Part shown: one piece after another, positions 1 through 5,818 of the stretch
Layout: each line of letters starts with the position of its first letter
How positions within the stretch are numbered: the first letter of the stretch is position 1
Assembly (NCBI GenBank): GCA_024206355.1
Contig: JAAGZM010000812.1
Span: 1 to 5,818, forward strand
DNA length: 5,818 nucleotides
Direction of reading: 5' to 3'
Source: Gammaproteobacteria bacterium
GTDB lineage: Bacteria > Pseudomonadota > Gammaproteobacteria > Enterobacterales > GCA-2746155
The notes under the pieces: model-generated
The model's database searches: none
What the model saw: only the letters and a program-made list of their open reading frames with translations
Told to the model about the DNA's origin: nothing
Program-made: the position numbers and the translations under genes

Positions 1-495
1 AATAATATTCTAGGTGAAGATGGATCAAGCAGAATAACGAGAGATGCATCAGAAGTAGTGAGAATCGAAAGAATTATCAAAGGTGTGATCAACTTCAATG
101 CCACAAGGGGTGATAGTATTATCGTTGATGCTTTCGATTTTCCATTAGTAGCTGCAATCCCTGAACCCGCACCTTTAGAATTCTATGAAGAAGACTTATT
201 TAAAATTTTATTGAAACCAGCTGTTGTTTTAATCGGTGTACTTCTATTGATTTTCATGGTTTTTAAACCTATGATCAGTAAATTAACCACCGGAACAATG
301 ACATTAGAATCAGGAATAAACCCTAACCTTGTACCTGACCAACTGTCATTAGGTGGTGATATGGGAGGATTGTCATTACCACCTCCTGGAAGAAAATCAA
401 TGGCACAAGTAGATAGAGCTCGAAGTGCAGTAGGAGATGATCCTGCTATGGTTGCGCAAGTTGTGAAGAATTGGATGGAATCAGATGACCAATGA
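1..495 (+). CDS. fliF: Flagellar MS-ring protein FliF, C-terminal part (5' end outside window)
   Basis: FliF forms the MS ring in the inner membrane, on which the rotor (FliG) and export gate assemble. The frame is open from the first base, so this is the last 164 residues of a longer protein (FliF is usually about 550 residues); the GTG at 58 is an internal codon, not a start. The visible part begins in the periplasmic region and carries the conserved NFNATRGDS stretch (residues 31-39 of the fragment). A hydrophobic segment at about 69-89 is the C-terminal membrane helix, ending in FKP. A Gly/Pro-rich cytoplasmic linker follows (about 97-132), then the FliG-binding tail (about 134-164) with the typical ending DPAMVAQVVKNWMES. 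The 3' end overlaps fliG by 11 bp in another frame, which fits co-translation of the two partners. Identity is secure; only the N-terminal part is missing. Confidence 0.95.
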   Translation, partial: NNILGEDGSSRITRDASEVVRIERIIKGVINFNATRGDSIIVDAFDFPLVAAIPEPAPLEFYEEDLFKILLKPAVVLIGVLLLIFMVFKPMISKLTTGTMTLESGINPNLVPDQLSLGGDMGGLSLPPPGRKSMAQVDRARSAVGDDPAMVAQVVKNWMESDDQ

Positions 496-1525
496 GCTAG
501 CTGAAGTAACTGAAGAAACCCCTGCTAATACACCAAGTAATCTCACAGGTGCAGAGAAGTCAGCTGTATTGCTGATGAGTCTTGGTGAGGATGATGCTGC
601 CCAAGTTTTAAAGCATATGGGCCCGAAAGAAGTTAAGAAAATCGGCATGGCAATGGCTGAGCTTACTAATGTGCAAAGAGAAACAGTGATAAAAGTACTA
701 GACGGCTTTTTGGATGTTGTTGAAGATCAGACGGGTATTGGTATTGGTTCTGAAGATTATATTCGAAACACATTAAGAGCAGCCTTAGGGGACAGAGCTG
801 ACTCAATGGTTGATAGCATCTTATTGGGTGCTAATACCAAAGGTCTTGATACACTTAAGTGGATGGATGCAAAAAGTGTTGCTGACGTTATTCAATATGA
901 ACATCCTCAGATACAAAGTATTGTACTAGCTTATCTTGATTCTGATCATGCAGCTGAAATACTCTCTTATTTACCTGAAAAGAATCGCCTTGATTTAACG
1001 CTAAGAATTTGTGCACTAGATTCAGTGCAGCCTGCGGCTTTGCAGGAGCTAAACGATATCATGGAAGCTCAGTTCAGTGGAGCAGCAGGATCAAAAGCTG
1101 CCAATATTGGTGGCATTAAAACCGCAGCTGACATTATGAACTTCCTTGATACAGCAGTTGAAAGTCATTTGATTGAGTCTGTTAAAGAAGTCGATGAAGA
1201 TCTCGGACAAAATATACAAGATCTCATGTTTGTATTCGATAACTTAATCGATGTAGATGATCGCGGAATTCAAACATTACTAAGAGAAATTAGCACGGAT
1301 ACCCTTATTCTATCACTTAAAGGCGCCGACAATGACGTTGGTGATAAAATTTTTAAGAATATGTCAAAACGAGCAGCAGAATTGATGAAAGATGACCTTG
1401 ATGCAATGGGCCCTGTTAAACTTAGTGATGTAGAATCTGCACAGAAAGAAATATTAACAGTTGCTAGACGATTAGCAGAATCCGGTGAAATAACCTTAGG
1501 CGGATCGGGTGAGGAAATGGTCTAA
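485..1525 (+). CDS. fliG: Flagellar motor switch protein FliG
   Basis: FliG is the rotor protein of the switch complex: its N-domain binds FliF, its middle domain binds FliM, and its C-domain meets MotA of the stator to produce torque. This 346-residue protein is complete. The N-domain starts at about 18 (SNLTGAEKSAVLLMSLGED). The middle domain has the EHPQ motif at 139-142, followed by the GG hinge at 209-210 and the MFVF motif at 248-251. The C-terminal domain keeps the charged torque residues known from E. coli: K279, R296, D303 and D304, with K312 where E. coli has Arg297. It is about 15 residues longer than E. coli FliG, and the excess is an acidic, Thr/Pro-containing N-terminal tail. 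No ATG lies between codon 1 and M31, which is already inside the domain, so the ATG at 485 is the natural start; GGA at 477-479 can serve as ribosome site. It overlaps fliF by 11 bp and is followed 1 nt later by fliH. Confidence 0.98.
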   Translation: MTNELAEVTEETPANTPSNLTGAEKSAVLLMSLGEDDAAQVLKHMGPKEVKKIGMAMAELTNVQRETVIKVLDGFLDVVEDQTGIGIGSEDYIRNTLRAALGDRADSMVDSILLGANTKGLDTLKWMDAKSVADVIQYEHPQIQSIVLAYLDSDHAAEILSYLPEKNRLDLTLRICALDSVQPAALQELNDIMEAQFSGAAGSKAANIGGIKTAADIMNFLDTAVESHLIESVKEVDEDLGQNIQDLMFVFDNLIDVDDRGIQTLLREISTDTLILSLKGADNDVGDKIFKNMSKRAAELMKDDLDAMGPVKLSDVESAQKEILTVARRLAESGEITLGGSGEEMV

Positions 1526-1526
1526 G

Positions 1527-2204
1527 ATGAGTCCTAATAAGGGTAGTAGCATAATATCAGCTGACAAGGTGACAAGTTTTGATGTATGGAAGCCCCCTGA
1601 AGTTACAGGCCAATCAGTCAATTCAGATCAGATCGATGCAAGGAAATCAGCTAAAGGTTCCTCAACTGTAAAAACACCTGTCACTGCACAAGAATTCGAA
1701 GAAATTCGTAAAGCAGCGTACCAGGAAGGCTTAGAGAAAGGCTTGGAAAATGGGCGCAAAGAAGCACAAATTGAACAGCAGAATATAACTGATAGCCTAA
1801 ATACAATACTCAATCAATGTCACAAGTTAGCCAGTAACTTTGATGAAAAGGTCTGTGAAGACTTAGTCACAATGACAATTTCCATTGCTAAGCAAGTTAT
1901 TCGCAGGGAATTAAGTGTTAACCCTGAACAAATAATGGGAGTAATCAGAGAATCGATTAACTGTTTGCCGCCATCAACTGAAAAGCTTGTATTGAAACTT
2001 CACCCTGAAGATGCCACTTTAGTAAGAGAGATTTATCAATTAAATGAAGAACTGGAAAGATCTTGGAAAATATTTGAAGATCCAGGTATGCAAAGAGGCG
2101 GTTGTATCATTAACTCAGAATCTTCCGTAATAAACGCAGATTTAGATAATAGAATAGCAACAATAGTTACCAAGTTGTTGGGCGGCGAACGCGGCGATGA
2201 TTGA
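1527..2204 (+). CDS. fliH: Flagellar export ATPase regulator FliH
   Basis: FliH binds the ATPase FliI, restrains its activity and links it to FliN and FlhA at the base of the export apparatus; it is related to the peripheral stalk of F-type ATPases. The product is 225 residues from the ATG. An N-terminal low-complexity region contains a single Trp (W21, in VWKPPEV), in the region that in enterobacterial FliH contacts FlhA. A GxxxG-type repeat at about 68-76 (EGLEKGLENG) lies in a long helix at about 55-110. The C-terminal FliI-binding domain ends with the family signature GGCIINSESSVINADLDNRI (191-210). I chose ATG 1527 because AGGA at 1512-1515 precedes it. An in-frame GTG at 1509 would add six residues (MRKWSK) and overlap fliG by 17 nt; it also has an AGG upstream and cannot be excluded. 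The 3' end overlaps fliI by 8 bp. Confidence 0.93.
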   Translation: MSPNKGSSIISADKVTSFDVWKPPEVTGQSVNSDQIDARKSAKGSSTVKTPVTAQEFEEIRKAAYQEGLEKGLENGRKEAQIEQQNITDSLNTILNQCHKLASNFDEKVCEDLVTMTISIAKQVIRRELSVNPEQIMGVIRESINCLPPSTEKLVLKLHPEDATLVREIYQLNEELERSWKIFEDPGMQRGGCIINSESSVINADLDNRIATIVTKLLGGERGDD

Positions 2205-3540
2205 ATTAGCTGACAAATTATCAGCTCGCTTAGCTGTCTATCAAAAACGTCTAGAAACACCTATCAACATAAAAGTTGAAGGCAAATTGGTTCGAATGAT
2301 CGGGCTAACACTTGAGGCTGTAGGAATTCAAGTTCCGGTTGGCACTCGTTGCAAGATCTCGACACAGGATGGTGGATATGAAAAAGCTGAAGTTGTAGGT
2401 TTTTCCGGCAATAGCTTGTTTTTGATGGCAACTGGAGATATTCATGGTATAAGCCCTGGAGCAAAAGTTATCCCTACAGGGCAAACTGCCTCGGTAAAAA
2501 TAAGTGATGCTCTTCTCGGTAGGATTCTTGATGGAGAAGGTGAACCTATTGATGGTAAGGGTCCAATTTTAGATAGTAAAAAAACGACAATAATTGGCCG
2601 ACCAATTAATCCTCTACAACGCCATCCAATTTCCGAGCCCCTTGATGTGGGTGTTCGTAGTATTAATTCACTATTTACGGTTGGTCGTGGTCAACGAATG
2701 GGCTTATTTGCAGGCTCTGGTGTTGGTAAAAGTGTCTTATTAGGTATGATGACCCGCTTTACTGAAGCTGATGTGATTGTGGTTGGTTTAATAGGTGAAC
2801 GTGGTCGAGAAGTAAAAGAATTTATTGAAAATATTTTAGGCCCTGAGGGATTGTCTCGTTCCGTTGTGGTTGCAGTGCCAGCCGATCATTCTCCTCTTAT
2901 GCGGCTTAATGGTGCAATGGTGGCAACGAGAATTGCAGAGTATTTCCGTGATAAAGGACAAAATATACTATTACTCATGGATTCACTGACAAGATTTTGC
3001 CAAGCTCAAAGAGAACTCGCTTTGGCAATTGGAGAACCACCTGCGACGAAAGGTTATCCGCCTTCAGTTTTCGCAAAACTTCCTAAATTAGTTGAACGAG
3101 CTGGAAATGCAGATAAAGGTGAGGGCTCCATTACTGCTTTTTATACAGTACTGACAGAAGGTGATGATAACCAGGACCCAATTGCCGATGCAGCACGGGC
3201 GATCCTTGATGGACACATTGTTTTATCTCGTCATATAGCCGAATCAGGGCAGTATCCAGCTGTTGATATAGAGCAGTCAATAAGTAGAGTCATGCCGCAA
3301 ATTACCGATGAAGGACAGCAGATGTCAATCACTGCTTTTAAACAAATCTACAGCACCTATCAACAAAATAGAGATTTAATCAGTGTTGGTGCTTATCAGG
3401 AAGGTTCTGATCCATATATTGATGAGTCAATTGAAATGATACCTCAAATGCAAGATTTTTTGCGTCAAGGTATGAATGAAAAAGTAACATTTAACAATAG
3501 TATTGATGAGCTTGGCCAATTAATGACACAAACTGAATAA
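2197..3540 (+). CDS. fliI: Flagellum-specific export ATPase FliI
   Basis: FliI is the cytoplasmic ATPase of the flagellar type III export apparatus. It forms a hexamer around FliJ and helps unload substrates and chaperones. The protein is 447 residues, the usual length. It has an N-terminal amphipathic FliH-binding helix (about 1-20), a beta-barrel domain (about 24-95), and an F1-type catalytic core. Walker A is AGSGVGKS at 172-179. The catalytic glutamate region is GERGREV with E201. Walker B is ILLLMD at 257-262, ending in D262. R364 in SISRVMP aligns with the arginine-finger position of F1-alpha. The sequence PLQRHPISEPLDVGVR (139-154) before Walker A is typical of the type III export ATPases. 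All key residues are present, so it should be active. The ATG lies inside the fliH stop region (8 bp overlap) with no clear AGGAG in front, so initiation probably depends on ribosomes finishing fliH. Confidence 0.98.
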   Translation: MIELADKLSARLAVYQKRLETPINIKVEGKLVRMIGLTLEAVGIQVPVGTRCKISTQDGGYEKAEVVGFSGNSLFLMATGDIHGISPGAKVIPTGQTASVKISDALLGRILDGEGEPIDGKGPILDSKKTTIIGRPINPLQRHPISEPLDVGVRSINSLFTVGRGQRMGLFAGSGVGKSVLLGMMTRFTEADVIVVGLIGERGREVKEFIENILGPEGLSRSVVVAVPADHSPLMRLNGAMVATRIAEYFRDKGQNILLLMDSLTRFCQAQRELALAIGEPPATKGYPPSVFAKLPKLVERAGNADKGEGSITAFYTVLTEGDDNQDPIADAARAILDGHIVLSRHIAESGQYPAVDIEQSISRVMPQITDEGQQMSITAFKQIYSTYQQNRDLISVGAYQEGSDPYIDESIEMIPQMQDFLRQGMNEKVTFNNSIDELGQLMTQTE

Positions 3541-3611
3541 TTGTACTATACTTTCTTTAAGTCACAAATTTAAAGACACTATTAGATTTGGGTTTACTTA
3601 GGAGTTAAGGG
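3541..3611 (+). other. fliI-fliJ spacer with AT-rich inverted repeat
   Basis: This 71-nt gap separates fliI from fliJ, in an operon whose other junctions overlap or nearly touch. It contains an inverted repeat, TCTTTAA at 3554-3560 and TTAAAGA at 3570-3576. One G-U and one more T-A pair can extend it inward to a 9-bp stem with the 5-nt loop CACAA. The stem has only one G-C pair and no T-run after it, so it is not a convincing Rho-independent terminator. It could be an RNA processing or stability element, or chance in AT-rich DNA. A weak sigma70-like pair (TTAAGT at 3557-3562, TATTAG at 3580-3585, 17-nt spacing) is also present but matches poorly. I see no sigma28 or sigma54 promoter. Confidence 0.35.
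3600..3604 (+). promoter_or_regulatory. Shine-Dalgarno sequence of fliJ (AGGAG)
   Basis: AGGAG ends 7 nt before the TTG at 3612, which is a good spacing, and 13 nt before the in-frame GTG at 3618, which is too long. This favours the TTG as the fliJ start. A second, weaker purine run (AAGGG, 3607-3611) would suit the GTG instead, leaving some doubt. Confidence 0.6.
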
Positions 3612-4067
3612 TTGAACGTGAAGAAAAAATCATCAAGGCTAAAACCTGTGGAGAAGCTTGCGGAAGATAAAGCAGAATCTGCTGCTGCCGACATGGTCTA
3701 TGCCCGAAATACTCATCAGTCCCATGAACAAAAACTCAACGAGTTGATTAGTTATCGGGTTGACTATATCGAGCAATTTCAAAACCGAGGCAAAAATGGT
3801 ATGCAAGCCTCACAAGTTCAACAATATCAACTATTTATAAATCAGTTAGATGTAGCAATACAGCAGCAAAAAGTAACGGTAAACCAAGCCGGAGACGTTT
3901 TAAATAATCGTCAAAACCAATGGCGAGATAAACACTCTCATAAGAGAGCACTGAATAAAGTTGTTAATCGCTTTCGCAAAGAAGAAAATAAAGCAGCAGA
4001 TATGGTTGAACAAGCAGATCTTGATGCACACAATACTAGACAACACAATTTGAGTAAAAGTAGATAA
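3612..4067 (+). CDS. fliJ: Flagellar export protein FliJ
   Basis: FliJ is the central stalk of the FliI ATPase ring and the contact to the FlhA gate of the export apparatus; it resembles the gamma subunit of F1. The 151-residue product is charged and Gln-rich, has no membrane segment, and should form two long antiparallel coiled-coil helices (about 15-58 and 67-140) joined at the turn RGKNGMQ (59-65). This is the family's usual length (about 147) and fold. Compared with Salmonella FliJ by eye, several residues reported to face FlhA are kept (L45, Y48, Y52, F75, L79, A82), while the positions of Gln38 and His83 are K41 and Q86. The start is TTG at 3612, chosen because AGGAG sits 7 nt upstream; GTG 3618 would remove two residues. 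It is the last gene of the flagellar run on this strand and ends 5 bp from the convergent maf gene. Confidence 0.93.
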   Translation: MNVKKKSSRLKPVEKLAEDKAESAAADMVYARNTHQSHEQKLNELISYRVDYIEQFQNRGKNGMQASQVQQYQLFINQLDVAIQQQKVTVNQAGDVLNNRQNQWRDKHSHKRALNKVVNRFRKEENKAADMVEQADLDAHNTRQHNLSKSR

Positions 4068-4072
4068 GGGTT

Positions 4073-4657
4073 TTATAAATTTTCCAGTATATCAACACCT
4101 TCGTTAGCAAGTATTTCAACCAACTTCATAATCGGCAATCCTATCAAGGCATTGGGATCTTCACTCTCAATCGAATGAAATAAAGCCGCTCCTAAACCTT
4201 CACTTCGAAAGCTACCAGCGCACTGATAAGGTTTTTCCTTATAGAGATACTTATTAATCTGAGACTGATTCAACTGACGAAATTGAACCAAAGTAATATC
4301 TTGAACATACTGAATATTCTGAGTTTGGGAATTGTATAAACACAAGCCAGTTAGAAATTGCACAGATTCACCAGAGAAAGCGGTAAGTTGTTTGACTGCA
4401 TTTTCATGAACATGAGGTTTACCTAAGATAGTTTTACTATGAACGGCAACTTGGTCTGAACTGATAATAAGCGCTTCTGGAAACTGTTTAGCAACTTCCT
4501 TTGCCTTTGCAATAGAAAGACGCTCAACAAGCTGCTCTGGTGTTTCATCAGATCTTTGACTCTCGTCAATATTTGGAGAACAACAGGTAAATTCAAGGCA
4601 TAGGTTTTCAAGTAAAGATTTGCGAAAAGGTGAACTTGAACCCAGTACTATTTTCAC
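4073..4657 (-). CDS. yceF: Maf-family nucleotide pyrophosphatase, YceF class (7-methyl-GTP pyrophosphatase)
   Basis: Maf proteins are small cytoplasmic nucleotide pyrophosphatases that hydrolyse non-canonical or modified nucleoside triphosphates to monophosphates. The E. coli YceF branch prefers 7-methyl-GTP. This complete 194-residue protein has the N-terminal phosphate-binding stretch GSSSPFRKSLLENL (6-19, with S7-S9 and R12), DES at 31-33, SSDQV at 66-70 with D68 in the place of the catalytic aspartate, GKP at 79-81, CAGSFRSEGLG at 146-156, and DPNALIGLPI at 167-176. The SDQV and CAGSF-SEG forms match E. coli YceF rather than the dTTP/UTP-type YhdE (GADT, KAGAYGIQG), so the class call is good; the substrate is inferred from the class. 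The start is GTG at 4657, preceded by GGAGAA at 4669-4664 with 6-nt spacing. The GTG overlaps the stop of the upstream channel gene (GTGA), suggesting coupled translation. Confidence 0.93.
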   Translation of the reverse strand: MKIVLGSSSPFRKSLLENLCLEFTCCSPNIDESQRSDETPEQLVERLSIAKAKEVAKQFPEALIISSDQVAVHSKTILGKPHVHENAVKQLTAFSGESVQFLTGLCLYNSQTQNIQYVQDITLVQFRQLNQSQINKYLYKEKPYQCAGSFRSEGLGAALFHSIESEDPNALIGLPIMKLVEILANEGVDILENL

Positions 4658-4669
4658 TCTGACTTCTCC
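4654..4669 (-). promoter_or_regulatory. Translational coupling junction: maf Shine-Dalgarno and GTGA start/stop overlap
   Basis: On the - strand the channel gene ends with TGA (4656-4654) and maf begins with GTG (4657-4655), giving a 4-bp GTGA overlap. A good ribosome site, GGAGAA (4669-4664), lies 6 nt before the GTG inside the end of the channel gene. This fixes the maf start and indicates that both genes are read from one mRNA, with possible re-initiation at the overlap. Confidence 0.75.
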
Positions 4670-5733
4670 GGTAGATGTTTGACATAGATATCTCTTTTAG
4701 GGAAGGGTATTTCAATACCAGAATCAATAAATGCTTTGTAGACAGACTCGTTGACACTATCGATTGTTCTTCCACGAAGTACGGGTTGACGTATCCAGCA
4801 GAGTAATTCAAAAAGTAAGCCTGAATCACCAAAGGTTCTAAATCGTACTCTTGGTTCGGGGATCTTAACAATAGTAGCATTCTCATTAGCTGTTTTTAAC
4901 AGTAGTTCACGTACCTGATCAATATCAGAGCCGTAAGCAACGGATACTTTAATGCGAATACGTGTTTGGCTATTCTTGCCACCCGTCTCATTGACTATTT
5001 TGGAGTTACCCATAATAGCATTTGGAATAGTTATTTCTATGTCATCTCGAGTTAATATTCTTGTACTACGAATTCCAATATGAGTAACTTCTCCTCGTTC
5101 ACCTGTTTCTAGGATAATGAAATGGCCAAGGCTATAAGGGGAATCTGCAAGAATGAAAACACCCGCAAATAAATTAGCTAAGGTATCCTTTGCCGCAAAA
5201 CTGAGTGCTAAACCAATAATACCAGCAGAAGCAATCCAGGCTGATACATTGATATCCCAAGAGATAAATACAAAATAGGTAGCTAAGCCGATGATGATTA
5301 ACATCGCTAGATTATTGAATAACGGTAGAGTATTAAGTTGAACCATATGAAAGCGATTAACTTGACTGCTCATACCGGTTAAAGAAATCCGAGTAAACCT
5401 TAATGCGAAAGTCATCCAATAGGCGATAACCATGGTCCATAGCATCGATATTGTAAACAAAGTAAAAGCATCACCAATATTGATCAAATAGACAGCTCTA
5501 CCTACGCCTAACATCACTATGCTTGCAATGACAGGAGCATGAAAAAGTTCAACGAAGCGATCATCAAATTCATTTTTTGTACTTTTCGCAATACCTTTCA
5601 ATATTCTGGTGAGGATTAAATCAGCAGCTTTTGCCAAAAGATAGGACAGAAAAAGTACTACCGCTGCTTGAAGGTAGGTATTAGGTGCTAAAATATTCAG
5701 CCATTCTTTTATTTGTTCGAGGAAAATATCCAT
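4654..5733 (-). CDS. MscS-family mechanosensitive ion channel, YnaI-like, five predicted membrane helices
   Basis: MscS-family channels open under membrane tension and release solutes on osmotic down-shock. The product is 359 residues from the ATG. Hydrophobic helices are predicted at about 21-43, 66-86, 90-113, 140-159 and the pore-lining helix 165-197. The pore helix carries SAGIIGLALSFAAKDTLANL (169-188), and the KD pair followed by LANLFAG is also found in E. coli YnaI. The cytoplasmic beta domain follows, with GEVTHIGIRSTRI (214-226) and IPNAIM (236-241), then the alpha/beta domain ending in GIEIPFPKRDIYV (339-351). Five helices, the length and the C-terminal motif fit the YnaI/MSL1-like subgroup better than the three-helix MscS (286 residues). 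ATG 5733 is preferred because AAAGAG (5745-5740) lies 6 nt upstream; an upstream in-frame TTG at 5751 has no good ribosome site. It is the first gene of a two-gene unit with maf. Confidence 0.92.
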   Translation of the reverse strand: MDIFLEQIKEWLNILAPNTYLQAAVVLFLSYLLAKAADLILTRILKGIAKSTKNEFDDRFVELFHAPVIASIVMLGVGRAVYLINIGDAFTLFTISMLWTMVIAYWMTFALRFTRISLTGMSSQVNRFHMVQLNTLPLFNNLAMLIIIGLATYFVFISWDINVSAWIASAGIIGLALSFAAKDTLANLFAGVFILADSPYSLGHFIILETGERGEVTHIGIRSTRILTRDDIEITIPNAIMGNSKIVNETGGKNSQTRIRIKVSVAYGSDIDQVRELLLKTANENATIVKIPEPRVRFRTFGDSGLLFELLCWIRQPVLRGRTIDSVNESVYKAFIDSGIEIPFPKRDIYVKHLPEKSE

Positions 5734-5818
5734 GGTGAACTCTTTATTCAAGTTATCTAAAAAATATTAACTGTAAATTAACGTAACTACTGCTGTGAAA
5801 CAACCAAAATCATAAGAA
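5734..5818 (-). promoter_or_regulatory. Upstream leader of the mscS-maf unit
   Basis: This AT-rich stretch precedes the channel gene and runs to the window edge. It should hold its promoter, as no other gene is visible here, but I cannot place a convincing -35/-10 pair: TTTACA (5777-5772) is a fair -35, yet the best -10 candidates after it (TAGATA, GATAAC) are only 12-14 nt away. The ribosome site AAAGAG is at 5745-5740. The region contains a direct repeat that resembles an ArcA box, listed separately. Confidence 0.4.
5767..5782 (-). promoter_or_regulatory. Candidate ArcA-type operator (direct repeat GTTAA-N6-GTTAA)
   Basis: Read on the - strand the site is GTTAATTTACAGTTAA: two GTTAA units with an 11-bp period, the arrangement of ArcA-P sites. 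It matches the E. coli consensus as I recall it (GTTAATTAAATGTTAA) at 13 of 16 positions. It lies 34-49 nt upstream of the channel ATG, a position where a bound regulator could block the promoter. The surrounding DNA is very AT-rich, so chance occurrence is possible, and an ArcA protein in this organism is not shown by this window. Confidence 0.35.

Noticed and set aside
58..60. GTG as a start codon for the first gene
   Set aside because: The frame is open upstream to base 1 and encodes FliF-like sequence; the protein is simply cut by the window edge.
1624..1636. Close GATC sites in fliH (GATCAGATC)
   Set aside because: Two GATC sites in coding DNA are expected by chance and do not suggest an origin or methylation switch.
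1628..1813. Open frame of 61 codons on the - strand inside fliH
   Set aside because: It lies fully within the well-supported fliH, and its product has no recognisable domain.
2036..2260. Open frame of 74 codons on the - strand across the fliH-fliI junction
   Set aside because: It is antisense to two conserved genes, and its product resembles no family I know. A second such frame at 2264-2464 was dropped for the same reason.
4066..4085. TTTATAAA palindrome at the fliJ-maf junction as a bidirectional terminator
   Set aside because: The palindrome (4072-4079) has no G-C pairs and no loop room, and the flanking GG and CC cannot pair without mismatches next to them.
4608..4886. Open frame of 92 codons on the - strand overlapping the channel gene and maf start
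   Set aside because: It is a shadow of the channel gene in another frame. The real frame carries the conserved MscS C-terminal domain. The 62-codon frame at 4423-4611 inside maf is likewise a shadow.
5752..5818. Sigma28 or sigma54 promoter upstream of the channel gene
   Set aside because: No GG-N10-GC element or TAAA-N15-GCCGATAA-like pair is present on the - strand.

Overview
The window looks like chromosomal DNA from a gammaproteobacterium of rather low GC content (about 40% by eye). The FliG and FliJ sequences align well with the enterobacterial proteins. The Maf-family protein belongs to the YceF class, which also fits this group. Genus cannot be read from the sequence. Coding density is very high, and there are no RNA genes, mobile elements, CRISPR arrays or foreign-looking islands.

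Left part (1-4067, + strand): the second half of a flagellar basal-body and export operon in the classical order fliF (3' end only) - fliG - fliH - fliI - fliJ. FliF forms the MS ring, FliG is the rotor protein that sits on the FliF C-terminus, and FliH, FliI and FliJ form the cytoplasmic ATPase complex of the flagellar type III export apparatus. fliF/fliG overlap by 11 bp, fliG and fliH are 1 nt apart and fliH/fliI overlap by 8 bp. fliJ is set apart by 71 nt containing a short AT-rich inverted repeat, and it starts with TTG behind its own strong Shine-Dalgarno sequence. The run of flagellar genes on this strand stops at fliJ; fliK does not follow.

Right part (4073-5733, - strand): a convergent two-gene unit transcribed towards fliJ. 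The first gene encodes a five-helix YnaI-like channel of the MscS family. The second is a maf gene of the YceF (7-methyl-GTP pyrophosphatase) class. They overlap by GTGA, so translation is probably coupled. maf and fliJ end only 5 bp apart with no visible terminator. The leader upstream of the channel gene (5734-5818) holds a direct repeat, GTTAA-N6-GTTAA on the - strand, that resembles an ArcA-P binding site.

I see no previously undescribed system here. The most useful leads are the ArcA-like repeat, the detached fliJ, the coupled channel-maf pair and the tight convergent junction.
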